DNA of 19,573 bases from TMED23 sp964639965 (GTDB lineage Bacteria > Pseudomonadota > Alphaproteobacteria > Rhodospirillales > UBA2165): contig CAZXGI010000047.1 in assembly GCA_964639965.1 (NCBI GenBank), forward strand, positions 1-19,573, read 5' to 3'. Position numbers and translations under genes: made by a program. Positions 7,475-16,340 of the stretch are shown one piece after another; positions within the stretch are counted from its first letter, which is position 1, and every line of letters begins with the position of its first letter. Below the pieces are notes generated by a model. It saw nothing but the letters and a program-made list of their open reading frames with translations, was not told the DNA's origin and ran no database searches.

Positions 7475-8100
7475 GAATTCTTATTAATTTTTCTCAATCT
7501 TGACCAAAACCTGTAACATAACAGAACAATAATAATAGTGAGATAAACTATGGGACGCGAAAAATCAGCGCGCACCATCATAAAGAAATGCCAAACCGCC
7601 ATTAATACAATAGGATAAATCAAGAAATGTAACAACTGCCAACGCCGGCCACCAATCCATTTAATCATTGTCTTGGTTGACGTAACAGCGAGTGGTATCA
7701 TAAATATAAATGCTACAATACCAACCGTAATAAAGTTTCGTTTGATTATATCTTCTAGCAAAGCATCAAAGTTAAGTTGCAGATTAAGAGTAACATAAGA
7801 TAAAACATGCAAACAAACGTAGAAGAATGCAAATAAGCCGAGCATCCGCCGATAGACAATCAAACCTGGAAAATTTAGTATTTCAGCAGAAGGCCTGATG
7901 CTTAGTGATAGTATAATAAATATTAAACCCCAATCACCAAGCTCCCGATCAAGTTTTTGAACTGGGTTTGCAGTCATAATCTTAGTGCCGAGAAAAGTAT
8001 CAGAAAGAATTGAAAACAAAAGCCATACCAAAGGCGCCAAACTCAATATAAATACCAACGTTTTTAAGAATTTTCTATAGTTAGTCTTAGCAAATTGCAT
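7471..8100 (-). CDS. msrQ: Heme-binding membrane subunit MsrQ of the methionine sulfoxide reductase MsrPQ
   Basis: MsrQ passes electrons from the quinone pool or flavin reductase through heme to the periplasmic MsrP. The 209-residue protein is an integral membrane protein of the ferric-reductase-like family with about six hydrophobic helices. Family landmarks are NPVQKLDRELGDWGL, the segment RRMLGLFAFFYVCLHVLSY with a heme-ligand histidine candidate, and GGRRWQLLHFLIYPI followed by WHFF with further candidate histidines. I chose the ATG at 8100: its A is the last base of the msrP TGA (TGATG arrangement), which implies translational coupling. A TTG one codon upstream is less likely. The gene converges on the carboxykinase gene and its 3' remnant. 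Confidence 0.95.
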   Translation of the reverse strand: MQFAKTNYRKFLKTLVFILSLAPLVWLLFSILSDTFLGTKIMTANPVQKLDRELGDWGLIFIILSLSIRPSAEILNFPGLIVYRRMLGLFAFFYVCLHVLSYVTLNLQLNFDALLEDIIKRNFITVGIVAFIFMIPLAVTSTKTMIKWIGGRRWQLLHFLIYPIVLMAVWHFFMMVRADFSRPIVYLTIIIVLLCYRFWSRLRKINKNS

Positions 8101-9077
8101 CAATAAAACTTTTTGAGATCCATTCCTTTATAAAGACTAGCAACTTCAGCAGCGTACCCATTCAGGAATTTTGTCTCTATCCGAGGCGTAAAAATAGCAC
8201 CAAATCCACCTTCCCCTGAGATCCGCCTTTCACTTTTCTGAGACCACCTCGGGTGGTCTACGTTAGGATTCACATTTGAATAAAACCCATACTCGTTAGG
8301 TGCCTGAATATTCCACGTTGTTGGTGGTTTTTTGTCTACAAAACTGATCTTTACGATTGATTTAATACTTTTGAAGCCATATTTCCACGGAACCACAAGA
8401 CGAATAGGCGCACCATTCTGGTTTGGCATACGCTCACCATAAACACCAACAGCTAAAATTGTCAAAGGATGCATAGCCTCATCCATTCGCAAGCCTTCAA
8501 CATATGGCCAATCTAAAGATCTATTTTTCTGACCAGGCATTTGCTCTTCATCCACAAGTGTTTCAAAAGCAACAAATTTTGCCTTTGAATCTGGTTCAAA
8601 ACGTTTGATTATATCAACTAGGGGTATTCCAACCCAGGGAATGACCATTGACCAAGCTTCAACACAACGCAAACGGTAAATTCGTTCTTGCAATTGATGT
8701 TGTCTTACCAGGTCATCTAGATCGAATTTTCCGGTTTTTTTTGCAAAACCAGCAACTTCTAATGTCCACGGCTCAGGCTTAAAAACATGAGCATTACGCG
8801 CTGGATCAGACTTTCCCGTCCCAAATTCATAAAAATTATTATAATTAGTAATGGCTTCGTATGTGGTTAATTTCTCGACTTTTCCAAACGATGTTTTCTG
8901 AACATTTGACAGTTTAACTCTGTTAGAGGCAAAACTAGAGATAAAAAAATTTGGCAATATTGAAATTCCGCCAGCAATAGTTGCCGTTTGAATAAACTTG
9001 CGGCGATTAAAAAATATAGATCTTGGAGTAATCTCAGACGGTTTAATTTCTGATTTTCTTTTATATTTAATTAACAT
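8100..9077 (-). CDS. msrP: Periplasmic methionine sulfoxide reductase catalytic subunit MsrP
   Basis: MsrP is a molybdopterin enzyme that reduces methionine sulfoxide in envelope proteins. The 325-residue protein starts with a twin-arginine signal: NRRKFIQ with Arg25-Arg26, then a hydrophobic stretch (ATIAGGISILPNFF). This fits export of a folded cofactor enzyme. The molybdenum-ligand cysteine is Cys138 in RLRCVEAWSM, and later motifs such as APIRLVVPWKYGFKSIK and the C-terminal half match the sulfite-oxidase fold of MsrP. I chose the ATG at 9077, which has AGAGG 5 nt ahead, over a GTG two codons upstream. The gene overlaps msrQ by one base, and the pair forms an operon. Expression under oxidative or chlorine stress is known in other bacteria and is not shown here. 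Confidence 0.96.
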   Translation of the reverse strand: MLIKYKRKSEIKPSEITPRSIFFNRRKFIQTATIAGGISILPNFFISSFASNRVKLSNVQKTSFGKVEKLTTYEAITNYNNFYEFGTGKSDPARNAHVFKPEPWTLEVAGFAKKTGKFDLDDLVRQHQLQERIYRLRCVEAWSMVIPWVGIPLVDIIKRFEPDSKAKFVAFETLVDEEQMPGQKNRSLDWPYVEGLRMDEAMHPLTILAVGVYGERMPNQNGAPIRLVVPWKYGFKSIKSIVKISFVDKKPPTTWNIQAPNEYGFYSNVNPNVDHPRWSQKSERRISGEGGFGAIFTPRIETKFLNGYAAEVASLYKGMDLKKFY

Positions 9078-9089
9078 AATCACCTCTTC

Positions 9090-9126
9090 CTATTGCCACA
9101 ATAAATTTTATATTCACCAGCAATAG
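9090..9126 (-). repeat. Short inverted repeat upstream of msrP
   Basis: The arms CTATTGC (9090-9096) and GCAATAG (9120-9126) enclose a 23-nt AT-rich loop in the short polA-msrP spacer, ending just before the msrP ribosome-binding site. There is no T-tract. It may be a weak terminator after polA, a leader hairpin, or chance. Confidence 0.3.
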
Positions 9127-9138
9127 TCTTTCTAATTA

Positions 9139-11994
9139 TTAATGTGCTTCATCCCAATTGCTCCCATAACCGGTATCAACCTCTAGAGGCACATCCAATT
9201 GTGCTACCTTCTCCATTGTACTCTTGGTTAATGAAATTGTTTTATCAATTTCATTTTTTGGAACTTCAAATATCAGTTCGTCGTGAACCTGTAAGAGCAT
9301 TTTAGCGCTAAGATTCTCATCATCAAATACTAATGGCAATTGTAACATTGCGCGTTTAATTATATCTGCCGCACCACCTTGTATGGGTGCATTAATTGCC
9401 GCTCTTTCGGCGAAGCTTCGCATAGCGCTATTACTATCTTTGATTCCTGGAACATAACAGCGTCGGCCAAATAGTGTTGTAACATAACCAAGTTCTGCTG
9501 CACTTTCTTTTGTCCGTTCCATGTAATCATGAATACCTGGGTAGCGCTCAAAATAAGCTGCTATATATTGGGCGGCTTCGCTCCTGGAAAGATCAAGTTG
9601 ACGCGCAAGTCCGAAAGCCGAAATACCATAAATGATTCCAAAATTAATAGCTTTTGCCTGGCGGCGGACCATCGGATCCATTCCTTCAATGGGTACGCCA
9701 AAAACTTGAGAAGCTGTCAACGCATGAATATCAGCACCATCATGGAATGCCTTTTTCAGAACATCTATGCCCGCAACATGAGCTAACAAACGCAACTCGA
9801 TCTGTGAATAGTCAGCTGACAATAATACATTTCCATCATTAGCCACAAATGCCGTTCTAATCTTTCGACCTTCTTCACTGCGTACCGGTATATTTTGTAG
9901 GTTTGGATCATTAGAGCTGAGGCGCCCTGTGGAAGCTATTGCCTGGCCATAATTTGTATGAACTCGTCCGGTTTCAGGGTTGATTTGATCTATCAACGCG
10001 TCAGTATAAGTGTTCTTTAATTTAGCCAGTTGACGATTTTCCAATATTCTAACTGGCAGCTCATGACCCTCCGCAGCCAAACCTTCCAAAATCTCGGCCC
10101 CTGTTTGATAAGCCCCAGTCTTTGTCTTTTTGCCCCCTTCAATCCCCATTTCATCAAACAAAATCTCACCTAATTGCTTAGGCGAATTGATATTAAATTC
10201 ATGGCCTACAAGATCAAAAATTTCAATCTCAAGTTGACTTAGACGTTTTGCAAAATCAGCACTTAAACCCTTAAGAACCGTAGCGTCAACTCGAATTCCA
10301 GTTCGTTCCATGTCAGTAAATACAGCAACCAGTGGTCTCTCTATGTTCTCATAATCCGTAACCATGTGATCAACTGCTAATCTTGGTATTAAAAGCTTAT
10401 ATAAACGCAGAGTAATATCTGCGTCTTCAGCAGCATAATTTAAAGCCTTATTTAGGGGGACCTTGTCAAAAGTTACTTGGGATTTTCCGCTCCCAGCAAC
10501 CTCTTTGAACTTTATTGTTTGATAATCTAAGTGAAGTTCAGCCAAATCATCAAGATTATGTTTATGCAAGCCCCCTTCAATCGAATACGAAATTAACATC
10601 GTATCATCTACCGGTGTTATGTCGATGCCATAGCGTCCTAATACCTTAGCGTCATATTTTATATTATGCCCAATCTTTAGGACTGATGGATTTTCCAAAA
10701 TTGGTTTAAGAATTTTTATTACATCAGCAAGGGCGATCTGCGTTAAATCGTATTTTTGACTTTTATTCTTTTCAATGTCTTTACCAAGCAGAAAACTAGA
10801 TTGGTCCTCGTCAACTATATGTGCAATGGGTATATAACAAGCCTTACCCAGATGTATCGACATTGAAATTCCAACGAGTTCGGCGCTCATAGAATCAAGT
10901 GATGTTGTTTCAGTATCAATAGCGAAGAAACCTGCACTTAACGCATCATCAACCCAAGTTTGCAGTTTTTCTTTATCCTGCACCAATTCATAATCATTAT
11001 TTGATGGAAACACTTCATCAACAGTCTGTGCCGTTAAGCCGTTTTCTTTTTCACTAATCAATAATAACTGATTTCCTCTCACCAAATTATCTTCAACTGT
11101 TCTACCTTGTTCTAGATCCGCTGAAATCTTTTTCTGACCGAACTTACCTTCGACACGTGAAATTAATGATTTAAATGACTGTTCGTGCAAAAACCGCATG
11201 AACATCTTAGGGTCAACTTCTTTCGTAGAAAAATCTTCAAGGGGCACTTCTACAGGGACATCATCTTTGAGCGTAACTAATTGGCGGGAAACCCTTGCTA
11301 AATCAGATTGGTCTATAAGCGCCTGGCGACGCTTCGGTTGTTTAACGTTCTCGGCATTAGCTAACACACTATCGAGATCTCCATATTCATTAACCAAAAG
11401 AGCGGCGGTCTTTATTCCAATGCCAACTACACCTGGAATATTATCCGCTGAGTCTCCAGCCAAAGCTTGAACATCAATTACACGTTCTGGCCCGACGCCA
11501 AATTTTTCCATAACCTGTTCTGATCCTATTTCTCGATTTTTCATCGCATCAAACATTTTAATATTTGGACCAACACACTGCATCAAATCCTTATCGGTTG
11601 AAACAATAGTCACATCTGCACCTGCCTCAACAGCTTGTCGGGCATAGGTTGCTATTAAGTCATCGGCCTCATAACCTTCCATGTCAACGGCCGAAACATT
11701 CATTGACCGAGTGGCTTCTCTAACGAGTTCAAACTGGGGAATAAGATCGTCTGGCGGCGGAGGGCGGTTTGCTTTATAATTTGAATAAATCTTATTCCTA
11801 AATGTTTTCCGAGCCCTATCAAATATAACCGCAATATGATCAGCATTAGTATCATCAACTAATTTCATCAACATTTGTGTAAAACCGTAAACGGCATTGG
11901 TTGGAGTACCATCAGGACGGGACATTTGGGTTTTTACTCCATAATAAGCACGAAACAAAAATCCGGAACCATCAATTAAGAAAACGTGTTTCAT
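9139..11994 (-). CDS. polA: DNA polymerase I
   Basis: Pol I removes RNA primers and fills gaps in replication and repair. The 951-residue protein has all three domains. The N-terminal 5'-nuclease (about 1-290) opens with HVFLIDGSGFLFRAYY and has the GYEADDLIAT acidic cluster and GDSADNIPGV. The 3'-5' proofreading domain retains its catalytic motifs FAIDTETTSLD (about residue 358), HNIKYDAKVL and YAAEDADITL, so it should be active. The polymerase domain has motif A DYSQIELRLLAHVAG (about 726), motif B RRQAKAINFGIIYG (about 780) and motif C QVHDELIFE (about 903). The ATG lies 17 nt after the stop of the zinc-finger gene and has only a weak ribosome-binding site, so the two are probably co-transcribed. 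Nothing in it looks truncated or unusual. Confidence 0.98.
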   Translation of the reverse strand: MKHVFLIDGSGFLFRAYYGVKTQMSRPDGTPTNAVYGFTQMLMKLVDDTNADHIAVIFDRARKTFRNKIYSNYKANRPPPPDDLIPQFELVREATRSMNVSAVDMEGYEADDLIATYARQAVEAGADVTIVSTDKDLMQCVGPNIKMFDAMKNREIGSEQVMEKFGVGPERVIDVQALAGDSADNIPGVVGIGIKTAALLVNEYGDLDSVLANAENVKQPKRRQALIDQSDLARVSRQLVTLKDDVPVEVPLEDFSTKEVDPKMFMRFLHEQSFKSLISRVEGKFGQKKISADLEQGRTVEDNLVRGNQLLLISEKENGLTAQTVDEVFPSNNDYELVQDKEKLQTWVDDALSAGFFAIDTETTSLDSMSAELVGISMSIHLGKACYIPIAHIVDEDQSSFLLGKDIEKNKSQKYDLTQIALADVIKILKPILENPSVLKIGHNIKYDAKVLGRYGIDITPVDDTMLISYSIEGGLHKHNLDDLAELHLDYQTIKFKEVAGSGKSQVTFDKVPLNKALNYAAEDADITLRLYKLLIPRLAVDHMVTDYENIERPLVAVFTDMERTGIRVDATVLKGLSADFAKRLSQLEIEIFDLVGHEFNINSPKQLGEILFDEMGIEGGKKTKTGAYQTGAEILEGLAAEGHELPVRILENRQLAKLKNTYTDALIDQINPETGRVHTNYGQAIASTGRLSSNDPNLQNIPVRSEEGRKIRTAFVANDGNVLLSADYSQIELRLLAHVAGIDVLKKAFHDGADIHALTASQVFGVPIEGMDPMVRRQAKAINFGIIYGISAFGLARQLDLSRSEAAQYIAAYFERYPGIHDYMERTKESAAELGYVTTLFGRRCYVPGIKDSNSAMRSFAERAAINAPIQGGAADIIKRAMLQLPLVFDDENLSAKMLLQVHDELIFEVPKNEIDKTISLTKSTMEKVAQLDVPLEVDTGYGSNWDEAH

Positions 11995-12011
11995 TTTTTC
12001 TGATTTCTTGT

Positions 12012-12200
12012 TCAGAGCTTCACTCCATCATTAACGTCTATATTTAAAATAAATACTCGGCTGCAATATGGGCAAATAACTTTATTCTCATTACCGATTT
12101 TCAGATAAACGTTTGGATGACCTGATGACCCTATACCACCATCGCAACTAACAGATCTCGATTCGACAATATCTCTTTGCTCTAAATCAGTTATACCCAT
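12012..12200 (-). CDS. Small CHCC-type zinc-finger protein (NDUFS6-like domain)
   Basis: This is a 62-residue zinc-binding protein of the zf-CHCC family, related to the zinc-finger part of mitochondrial complex I subunit NDUFS6. The ligands are visible as SVSCDGG, SGHPNVYLKI and ICPYCSRVF, giving the Cys-His-Cys-Cys pattern. Its exact role in bacteria is not well settled. I chose the ATG at 12200 because it gives the usual family length, with a weak GAG just ahead. The frame is open upstream to a GTG at 12320, which would add 40 residues of no recognisable family, so a longer protein cannot be excluded. It lies 17 nt upstream of polA on the same strand and is divergent from the ABC ATPase gene. 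Confidence 0.85.
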   Translation of the reverse strand: MGITDLEQRDIVESRSVSCDGGIGSSGHPNVYLKIGNENKVICPYCSRVFILNIDVNDGVKL

Positions 12201-12346
12201 TTTCTCATATCCATATTGATTAATTTTATCGTACATCACATACAGTTGGTCATTGACCGTTTGCATAGTCAATGGTACCTCACATTCAGTGATTGACCAA
12301 ACATTGACTAGCGATAACACCTAAAACACGTAGGAAATATTAACGT

Positions 12347-13333
12347 ATGAGTATAATAAATTCTAGAACTCTACCAGACTACGCTATCGAGATAGAAGAT
12401 CTTAATAAAACCTATGCTGGAAATTCATTACAACCCGCAAAAGAAGCACTTGCCAATATTAACCTAAAAATACCCCGGGGTTCTTTTTTTGGTCTTTTGG
12501 GACCAAATGGCGCGGGAAAGTCCACTATAATAAATATTATGGCCGGGCTTGTAATTAAAAGCTCTGGAAAAGTAAAAATATGGAACTATGAAATCGAAAA
12601 AGAAATGCGTCAGGCACGTTCTTCTATTGGTATTGTGCCGCAAGAATTAAATATAGATCCTTTCTTTACACCAAGAGAAGTTCTTGAGACCCAAGCAGGT
12701 CTCTATGGTGTTCCTAAATCTGAACGTCGAACCGATGAAATACTTTCCGCCGTTAGATTATCGGAGAAGGCTGATTCCTATGCAAGGTCATTATCTGGGG
12801 GAATGCGGCGACGTTTATTAGTTGCTAAGGCAATGGTTCACTCGCCGCCAGTCTTAGTACTTGATGAACCTACAGCCGGGGTAGATGTCGAACTCCGGCA
12901 ACAACTCTGGTTATATATCCGAGAATTACGTTCTCAAGGCACAACAATTTTACTAACAACCCATTATTTAGAAGAAGCAGAAGAATTATGTGATCAAATA
13001 GCAATTATTAATCATGGTCGACTCGTCACAAGCCAAAAAACAGAAGATCTACTTAGCTCTTTAGATTCCAAAGAACTTATCATCACCGTCGACACTAAAT
13101 TAGCTAAAGTTTCCGAAAGTCTAGCTAAGTTTAATGTTGAGTTAGAAAAAAACAATAAATTGATTTTCCGAATACCACCAACTAAAATTCCGGTCGAAAG
13201 TGTAATAGATGCCGTGCATGCAGCGGGCTACAAAATTATTGACCTGACCACAAAAGAAAGTGATTTGGAAGATATCTTCTTATTAATGACTAGTAATCAC
13301 AAGGAAAGTTATGAAACTGGCAGTGAGCGCTGA
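12347..13333 (+). CDS. ABC transporter ATP-binding protein (ABC-2 / YadG-like)
   Basis: This is the ATPase subunit of an ABC-2-type exporter, 328 residues. Nucleotide-binding motifs are complete: Walker A GPNGAGKST (residues 52-60), Q-loop region IVPQELNID, signature LSGGM (149-153), Walker B VLVLDEPTAG (about 168-178) and the switch His206 in TTHYLEEAEE. The order and the C-terminal extension, ending ESDLEDIFLLMT, match the drug or polysaccharide exporter ATPases of the YadG/CcmA-like group. The ATG has AGGA 11 nt upstream, a rather long spacing. A partner permease normally lies immediately downstream. None is found here, so the membrane partner must be encoded elsewhere or has been lost. 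The substrate cannot be inferred. Confidence 0.95.
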   Translation: MSIINSRTLPDYAIEIEDLNKTYAGNSLQPAKEALANINLKIPRGSFFGLLGPNGAGKSTIINIMAGLVIKSSGKVKIWNYEIEKEMRQARSSIGIVPQELNIDPFFTPREVLETQAGLYGVPKSERRTDEILSAVRLSEKADSYARSLSGGMRRRLLVAKAMVHSPPVLVLDEPTAGVDVELRQQLWLYIRELRSQGTTILLTTHYLEEAEELCDQIAIINHGRLVTSQKTEDLLSSLDSKELIITVDTKLAKVSESLAKFNVELEKNNKLIFRIPPTKIPVESVIDAVHAAGYKIIDLTTKESDLEDIFLLMTSNHKESYETGSER

Positions 13334-13623
13334 CCGTTTATTATCCTACAAATTTTTCTAGCAAACGGTTCGTCACTTGGGATTTCAGTGGAAAGCGCTG
13401 CTGCGTACCATTGCTCCTGAAGGACTCCCTGTATCATTCTTACCCCTTTCATTAAATTGCACTTTACTGATGGTAAAATACCACAACAACACCAGCAGAA
13501 AAAATCGACAGAAAACGATGTTTAAACCTTGGGCCGCCATCATTAAATTAAATTTGCAAAATAAAGTTGATGAGACAATGGTATACCAGAATCTAGCAGA
13601 GGCTCAATTTTCTTGGTAACCCT

Positions 13624-14019
13624 TCATTGAAATTTCGAACAGTCTTGTTTTTCTTTTGATTGGTTTAAATTCTTTTTTGATCGGCTTTGGACCGTTTCAC
13701 CCGGACACAAACACCAGTAAACTGCTTGCGCTGGTGAACTGATTGAACAACCTAGATACTCGCTCTTAATAAAATGAGCCACTTTGCCAAAACGACCACA
13801 TTCGTCCTTTGCCATTTGCGCTAGAATTGCAGGAGTTGTTGACCACTTGTCATAACATATTTCAAGTTTTGATCTATTTTTTAACTCCTTAGCAAAATTT
13901 GGAGAATTCCGATTAAATTCATCAGCATTAAAAATATAAGGCTCCTGATTGGCGCAAGCACACAGCCAAAACACTAACAGGAGAACCCAAGAATTCTTAT
14001 TTAAAGCAATAATATACAT
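13624..14019 (-). CDS. Small putative lipoprotein of unknown function
   Basis: I do not recognise a named family. From the ATG at 14019 the protein is 131 residues, with a short charged N-terminus, a hydrophobic stretch (WVLLLVFWLCACA) and a plausible lipobox LCAC, so it may be an outer or inner membrane lipoprotein. The mature part has several cysteines (in LEICYDKWSTTP, KDECGRFG, LGCSIS, WCLCPG and QDCSKF) and a lysine/serine-rich tail. The pattern ICYDKWSTTPAILAQMAKDEC recalls small uncharacterised alphaproteobacterial lipoproteins. The frame is open upstream to 14085, but the start at 14019 puts the signal sequence at the N-terminus. No good ribosome-binding site is seen. The gene is isolated, on the strand opposite to its neighbours. 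Confidence 0.7.
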   Translation of the reverse strand: MYIIALNKNSWVLLLVFWLCACANQEPYIFNADEFNRNSPNFAKELKNRSKLEICYDKWSTTPAILAQMAKDECGRFGKVAHFIKSEYLGCSISSPAQAVYWCLCPGETVQSRSKKNLNQSKEKQDCSKFQ

Positions 14020-14309
14020 GCATACATCATTAACATTTATTAATCCTCGAAACAAATAAACAATCGAATTCTCGTACAAAACCAAAAAAATAGTGATTGG
14101 ATCACATTAATCCTTGTAATACTTTACGGTTCTTATTGATCAACTTAGAATATCGTAGGCAATACCTACCAAGGAAAGATGGAAAAACAGAAAGAATTAA
14201 AAAAAATATTAAGAAGTTATGTCTTCAATCAAACTCGAATATTAATTAAAATGACATAGTCAAATAAACAATAGTTAACAAGCGAAATGGAATTAGATTA
14301 AAATAGAAC

Positions 14310-14696
14310 ATGCCAGAAAAAGAACTCCAAAATGCAATAAACCTAGTTAAGAATTTTTTGAGTGCTATGGAAAACAGAAATTTGATTCTTGCCAAATCAT
14401 TTTTGGGTGATAATTTCAAATTAGTATTTCCTAAAAATCAAATATTCTTTAGTCTCGAAGAGGTAATTTTTTGGGCCCAAAAACGTTACAATTGGGTTAA
14501 GAAGAACTATGATCATTTTGATTCATTAATAACAAAAAATACAATTATTGTTTATTGTTATGGTACGCTTTACGGCGAATGGCTAAACGGTAACAGATTT
14601 TCAGAAATTCGATTTATAGACCGATTTACTATCAAGGATGGAAAATTATTAGACCAATTAGTCTGGAACGATCTGGCTGAATATAAACACGACTAA
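14310..14696 (+). CDS. NTF2-like / SnoaL-fold protein
   Basis: This 128-residue cytosolic protein has the pattern of the NTF2-like superfamily. It has an N-terminal helix (LQNAINLVKNFLSAMENRN), an aromatic-rich middle (FKLVFPKNQIFFSLEEV), then alternating strands, including the segment RFIDRFTIKDGKLLDQLVWNDLAEY typical of the SnoaL-type C-terminal sheet. Members are small ligand-binding proteins or isomerases with very diverse roles, so no substrate can be proposed. The ATG lacks a good Shine-Dalgarno. The gene stands alone, with 74 nt before the MORN-repeat gene on the same strand, so co-transcription is possible. Confidence 0.75.
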   Translation: MPEKELQNAINLVKNFLSAMENRNLILAKSFLGDNFKLVFPKNQIFFSLEEVIFWAQKRYNWVKKNYDHFDSLITKNTIIVYCYGTLYGEWLNGNRFSEIRFIDRFTIKDGKLLDQLVWNDLAEYKHD

Positions 14697-14770
14697 TATC
14701 CTTAATTGAGAATATTGTTAATCTTATTCTATTATCAAGAGGGCCCATCTGATTAGAGGTTTTTTTAAGT

Positions 14771-15049
14771 ATGGTACGGAGATACTTACGACAGGTAATA
14801 AAAGACGGCTTATCTGAATCCTTCCATAAAAATGGCCAGTTAAGGTCCAAAGAAAATTTCAAAGGTGGGAAAAAAAATGGCCTTTCAGAATGGTTCTATG
14901 ACAATGGGCAATTAGGATCTAAGGGTCATTACAAAGACGGAGAAAAAGAAGGCACTTGGGACGAATATTTTGACAATGGAGAGCTAGAGAAACGCGAATT
15001 TTACAAAAATGGGGTACTCATCAAAAACAAATCGGAAATGCTAAATTAA
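14771..15049 (+). CDS. MORN-repeat protein (YwqK-like)
   Basis: This 92-residue protein is made almost entirely of three MORN_2-type repeats of about 24 residues. They start GLSESFHKNGQLRSKENF, GLSEWFYDNGQLGSKGHY and GTWDEYFDNGELEKREFY, with the characteristic NG-x-L turn in each. Such repeats form a beta hairpin stack. Proteins of this kind are annotated as YwqK-type antitoxins or as adaptor modules, and neither role can be shown here because no toxin gene is adjacent. The ATG has AGAGG 11 nt upstream. It is small for the group, but the ends look natural and there is no repeat sequence upstream that would suggest truncation. It converges on the flavin oxidoreductase gene. Confidence 0.85.
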   Translation: MVRRYLRQVIKDGLSESFHKNGQLRSKENFKGGKKNGLSEWFYDNGQLGSKGHYKDGEKEGTWDEYFDNGELEKREFYKNGVLIKNKSEMLN

Positions 15050-15073
15050 TCAGCTGTTTGAAAATTTATTATA

Positions 15074-16156
15074 TTAAATAGCTTTATTTATGCGGGGCAA
15101 TACCTCTTCTGCCATTAAAACCATTGAGCGTTTAGCAAGTTTCTTGTCAGTCCAATCTAGACCAGTATAGACTAATGTGCCGAATGGACCAATTTCCTCA
15201 CGTAATTTTAGGATTTGGTCAACGACACTATTGACAGTACCAGCAATAACTTGCGTCTTGAGTGATTGCGTTAAAGTAATCTCCTCGAGCGGCTGATCAG
15301 GGGTAATTCCAAATAAACCAAGTCTGCCTCCACCGCCCAATTTTTTCATTAAATTAGAAAAATAAAATCCATAAGGTCCATCTTCTGATTTAGCATAGGC
15401 TTCAGCAGTTTTTTGGTCATCAGCAACAAATATACATTTAGCCACTCTCCATCCGCTAGGGTCCTCCGGTAGACCTTTATTTTTTAAGCCTTCTAGATAT
15501 TTAGGAAGATGCGTTTTGACCCAATGTGATTGAACATATTGGCAAGAAATCGGTTGCCAACCACGTTCGGCTGCAAGCGTTATACCCTTAGAATATGGTG
15601 CAAGAGCTGTTATAAGAACCGGCGGATGCGGTTTGCACCATGGTTTTGGAATTAACCCTTGCCCTATTTCAGGTAAATGAGTTCTTTGGGTACCAATTGA
15701 ATTAAATTCACCTTTTATATCAAAAGGTGCTTCGCCCCACCATAATTCCATAATTTGGTCAAAAGCCTCGACCATTTTTTTGTTGCGATCAATATCAGAA
15801 TTCCCAAATGCTTCTATATCAGATGGTTGGCCCCCAGGGCCAATACCCCAGATGAATCTCCCTTCAAGCATATTATCCATCATAGCTACGTGAGCCGCTG
15901 CCATCACCGGATGATAAACTGGAAGATTAAGCACACCAGACCCCAGTTTTATTCTCTTGGTTTCAGAAATCAATCTTGAAATAAACATTAGACATGAAGT
16001 AATGGGTTCAGCTAAATCGGTAAAATGTTCTCCAATTAACGCTTCTTCATAACCAAGCTTGTCGGCAAGAACTACCGCGTCAATATCTTCTTTCAATATT
16101 TCAGTGTAACTTCGATTCAATGGATGAACAGGTTGAATAAAAAAAGAAAGACGCAT
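15074..16156 (-). CDS. LLM-class flavin-dependent oxidoreductase (luciferase-like monooxygenase)
   Basis: This 360-residue cytosolic enzyme belongs to the bacterial luciferase-like TIM-barrel family, which uses reduced FMN or F420. Family landmarks are MRLSFFIQPVHP at the first strand, the segment LGYEEALIGEHFTDLAEPITSC, IKLGSGVLNLPVYHPVMAAAHVAMMDN and the glycine-rich WGIGPGGQPSD. Its substrate is not evident. Many such genes in marine alphaproteobacteria are annotated as alkanal or limonene monooxygenase-like without proof, and I do not assign one. The ATG start gives the expected N-terminus, with a weak ribosome-binding site. It stands alone, convergent with the MORN-repeat gene, and no flavin reductase is adjacent. 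Confidence 0.93.
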   Translation of the reverse strand: MRLSFFIQPVHPLNRSYTEILKEDIDAVVLADKLGYEEALIGEHFTDLAEPITSCLMFISRLISETKRIKLGSGVLNLPVYHPVMAAAHVAMMDNMLEGRFIWGIGPGGQPSDIEAFGNSDIDRNKKMVEAFDQIMELWWGEAPFDIKGEFNSIGTQRTHLPEIGQGLIPKPWCKPHPPVLITALAPYSKGITLAAERGWQPISCQYVQSHWVKTHLPKYLEGLKNKGLPEDPSGWRVAKCIFVADDQKTAEAYAKSEDGPYGFYFSNLMKKLGGGGRLGLFGITPDQPLEEITLTQSLKTQVIAGTVNSVVDQILKLREEIGPFGTLVYTGLDWTDKKLAKRSMVLMAEEVLPRINKAI

Positions 16157-16340
16157 TTAGGCCACACACAATATTTAAAAATTGATGTCAATAATTCCCT
16201 GCACCAAATGGATTAAAATAACAATTCATAAAAAAAGACTCAAGAAATTCACATGTTAATAATTGAACAAAATCGATTTATCATTATAACAACAAAGCTT
16301 AATTCTTTCTATGGCTCTAGTACCATGATAGGATTATTTA

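Noticed and set aside
13333..13369. A 7-bp inverted repeat (ACCGTTT/AAACGGT) at the end of the ABC ATPase gene
   Set aside because: The loop is 23 nt and no T-run follows, so it is not a convincing terminator.
13377..13619. An 80-codon plus-strand frame opening with TTG after the ABC ATPase gene
   Set aside because: It has no ribosome-binding site and a rare start, and its product resembles no family I know and shows no coherent motif. It could be a decayed gene, but I cannot support that.
14179..14259. A 26-codon frame preceded by AAGGA and by a 5-bp hairpin at 14155-14169
   Set aside because: The Shine-Dalgarno spacing is too short, the peptide is lysine-rich low complexity, and nothing suggests conservation.
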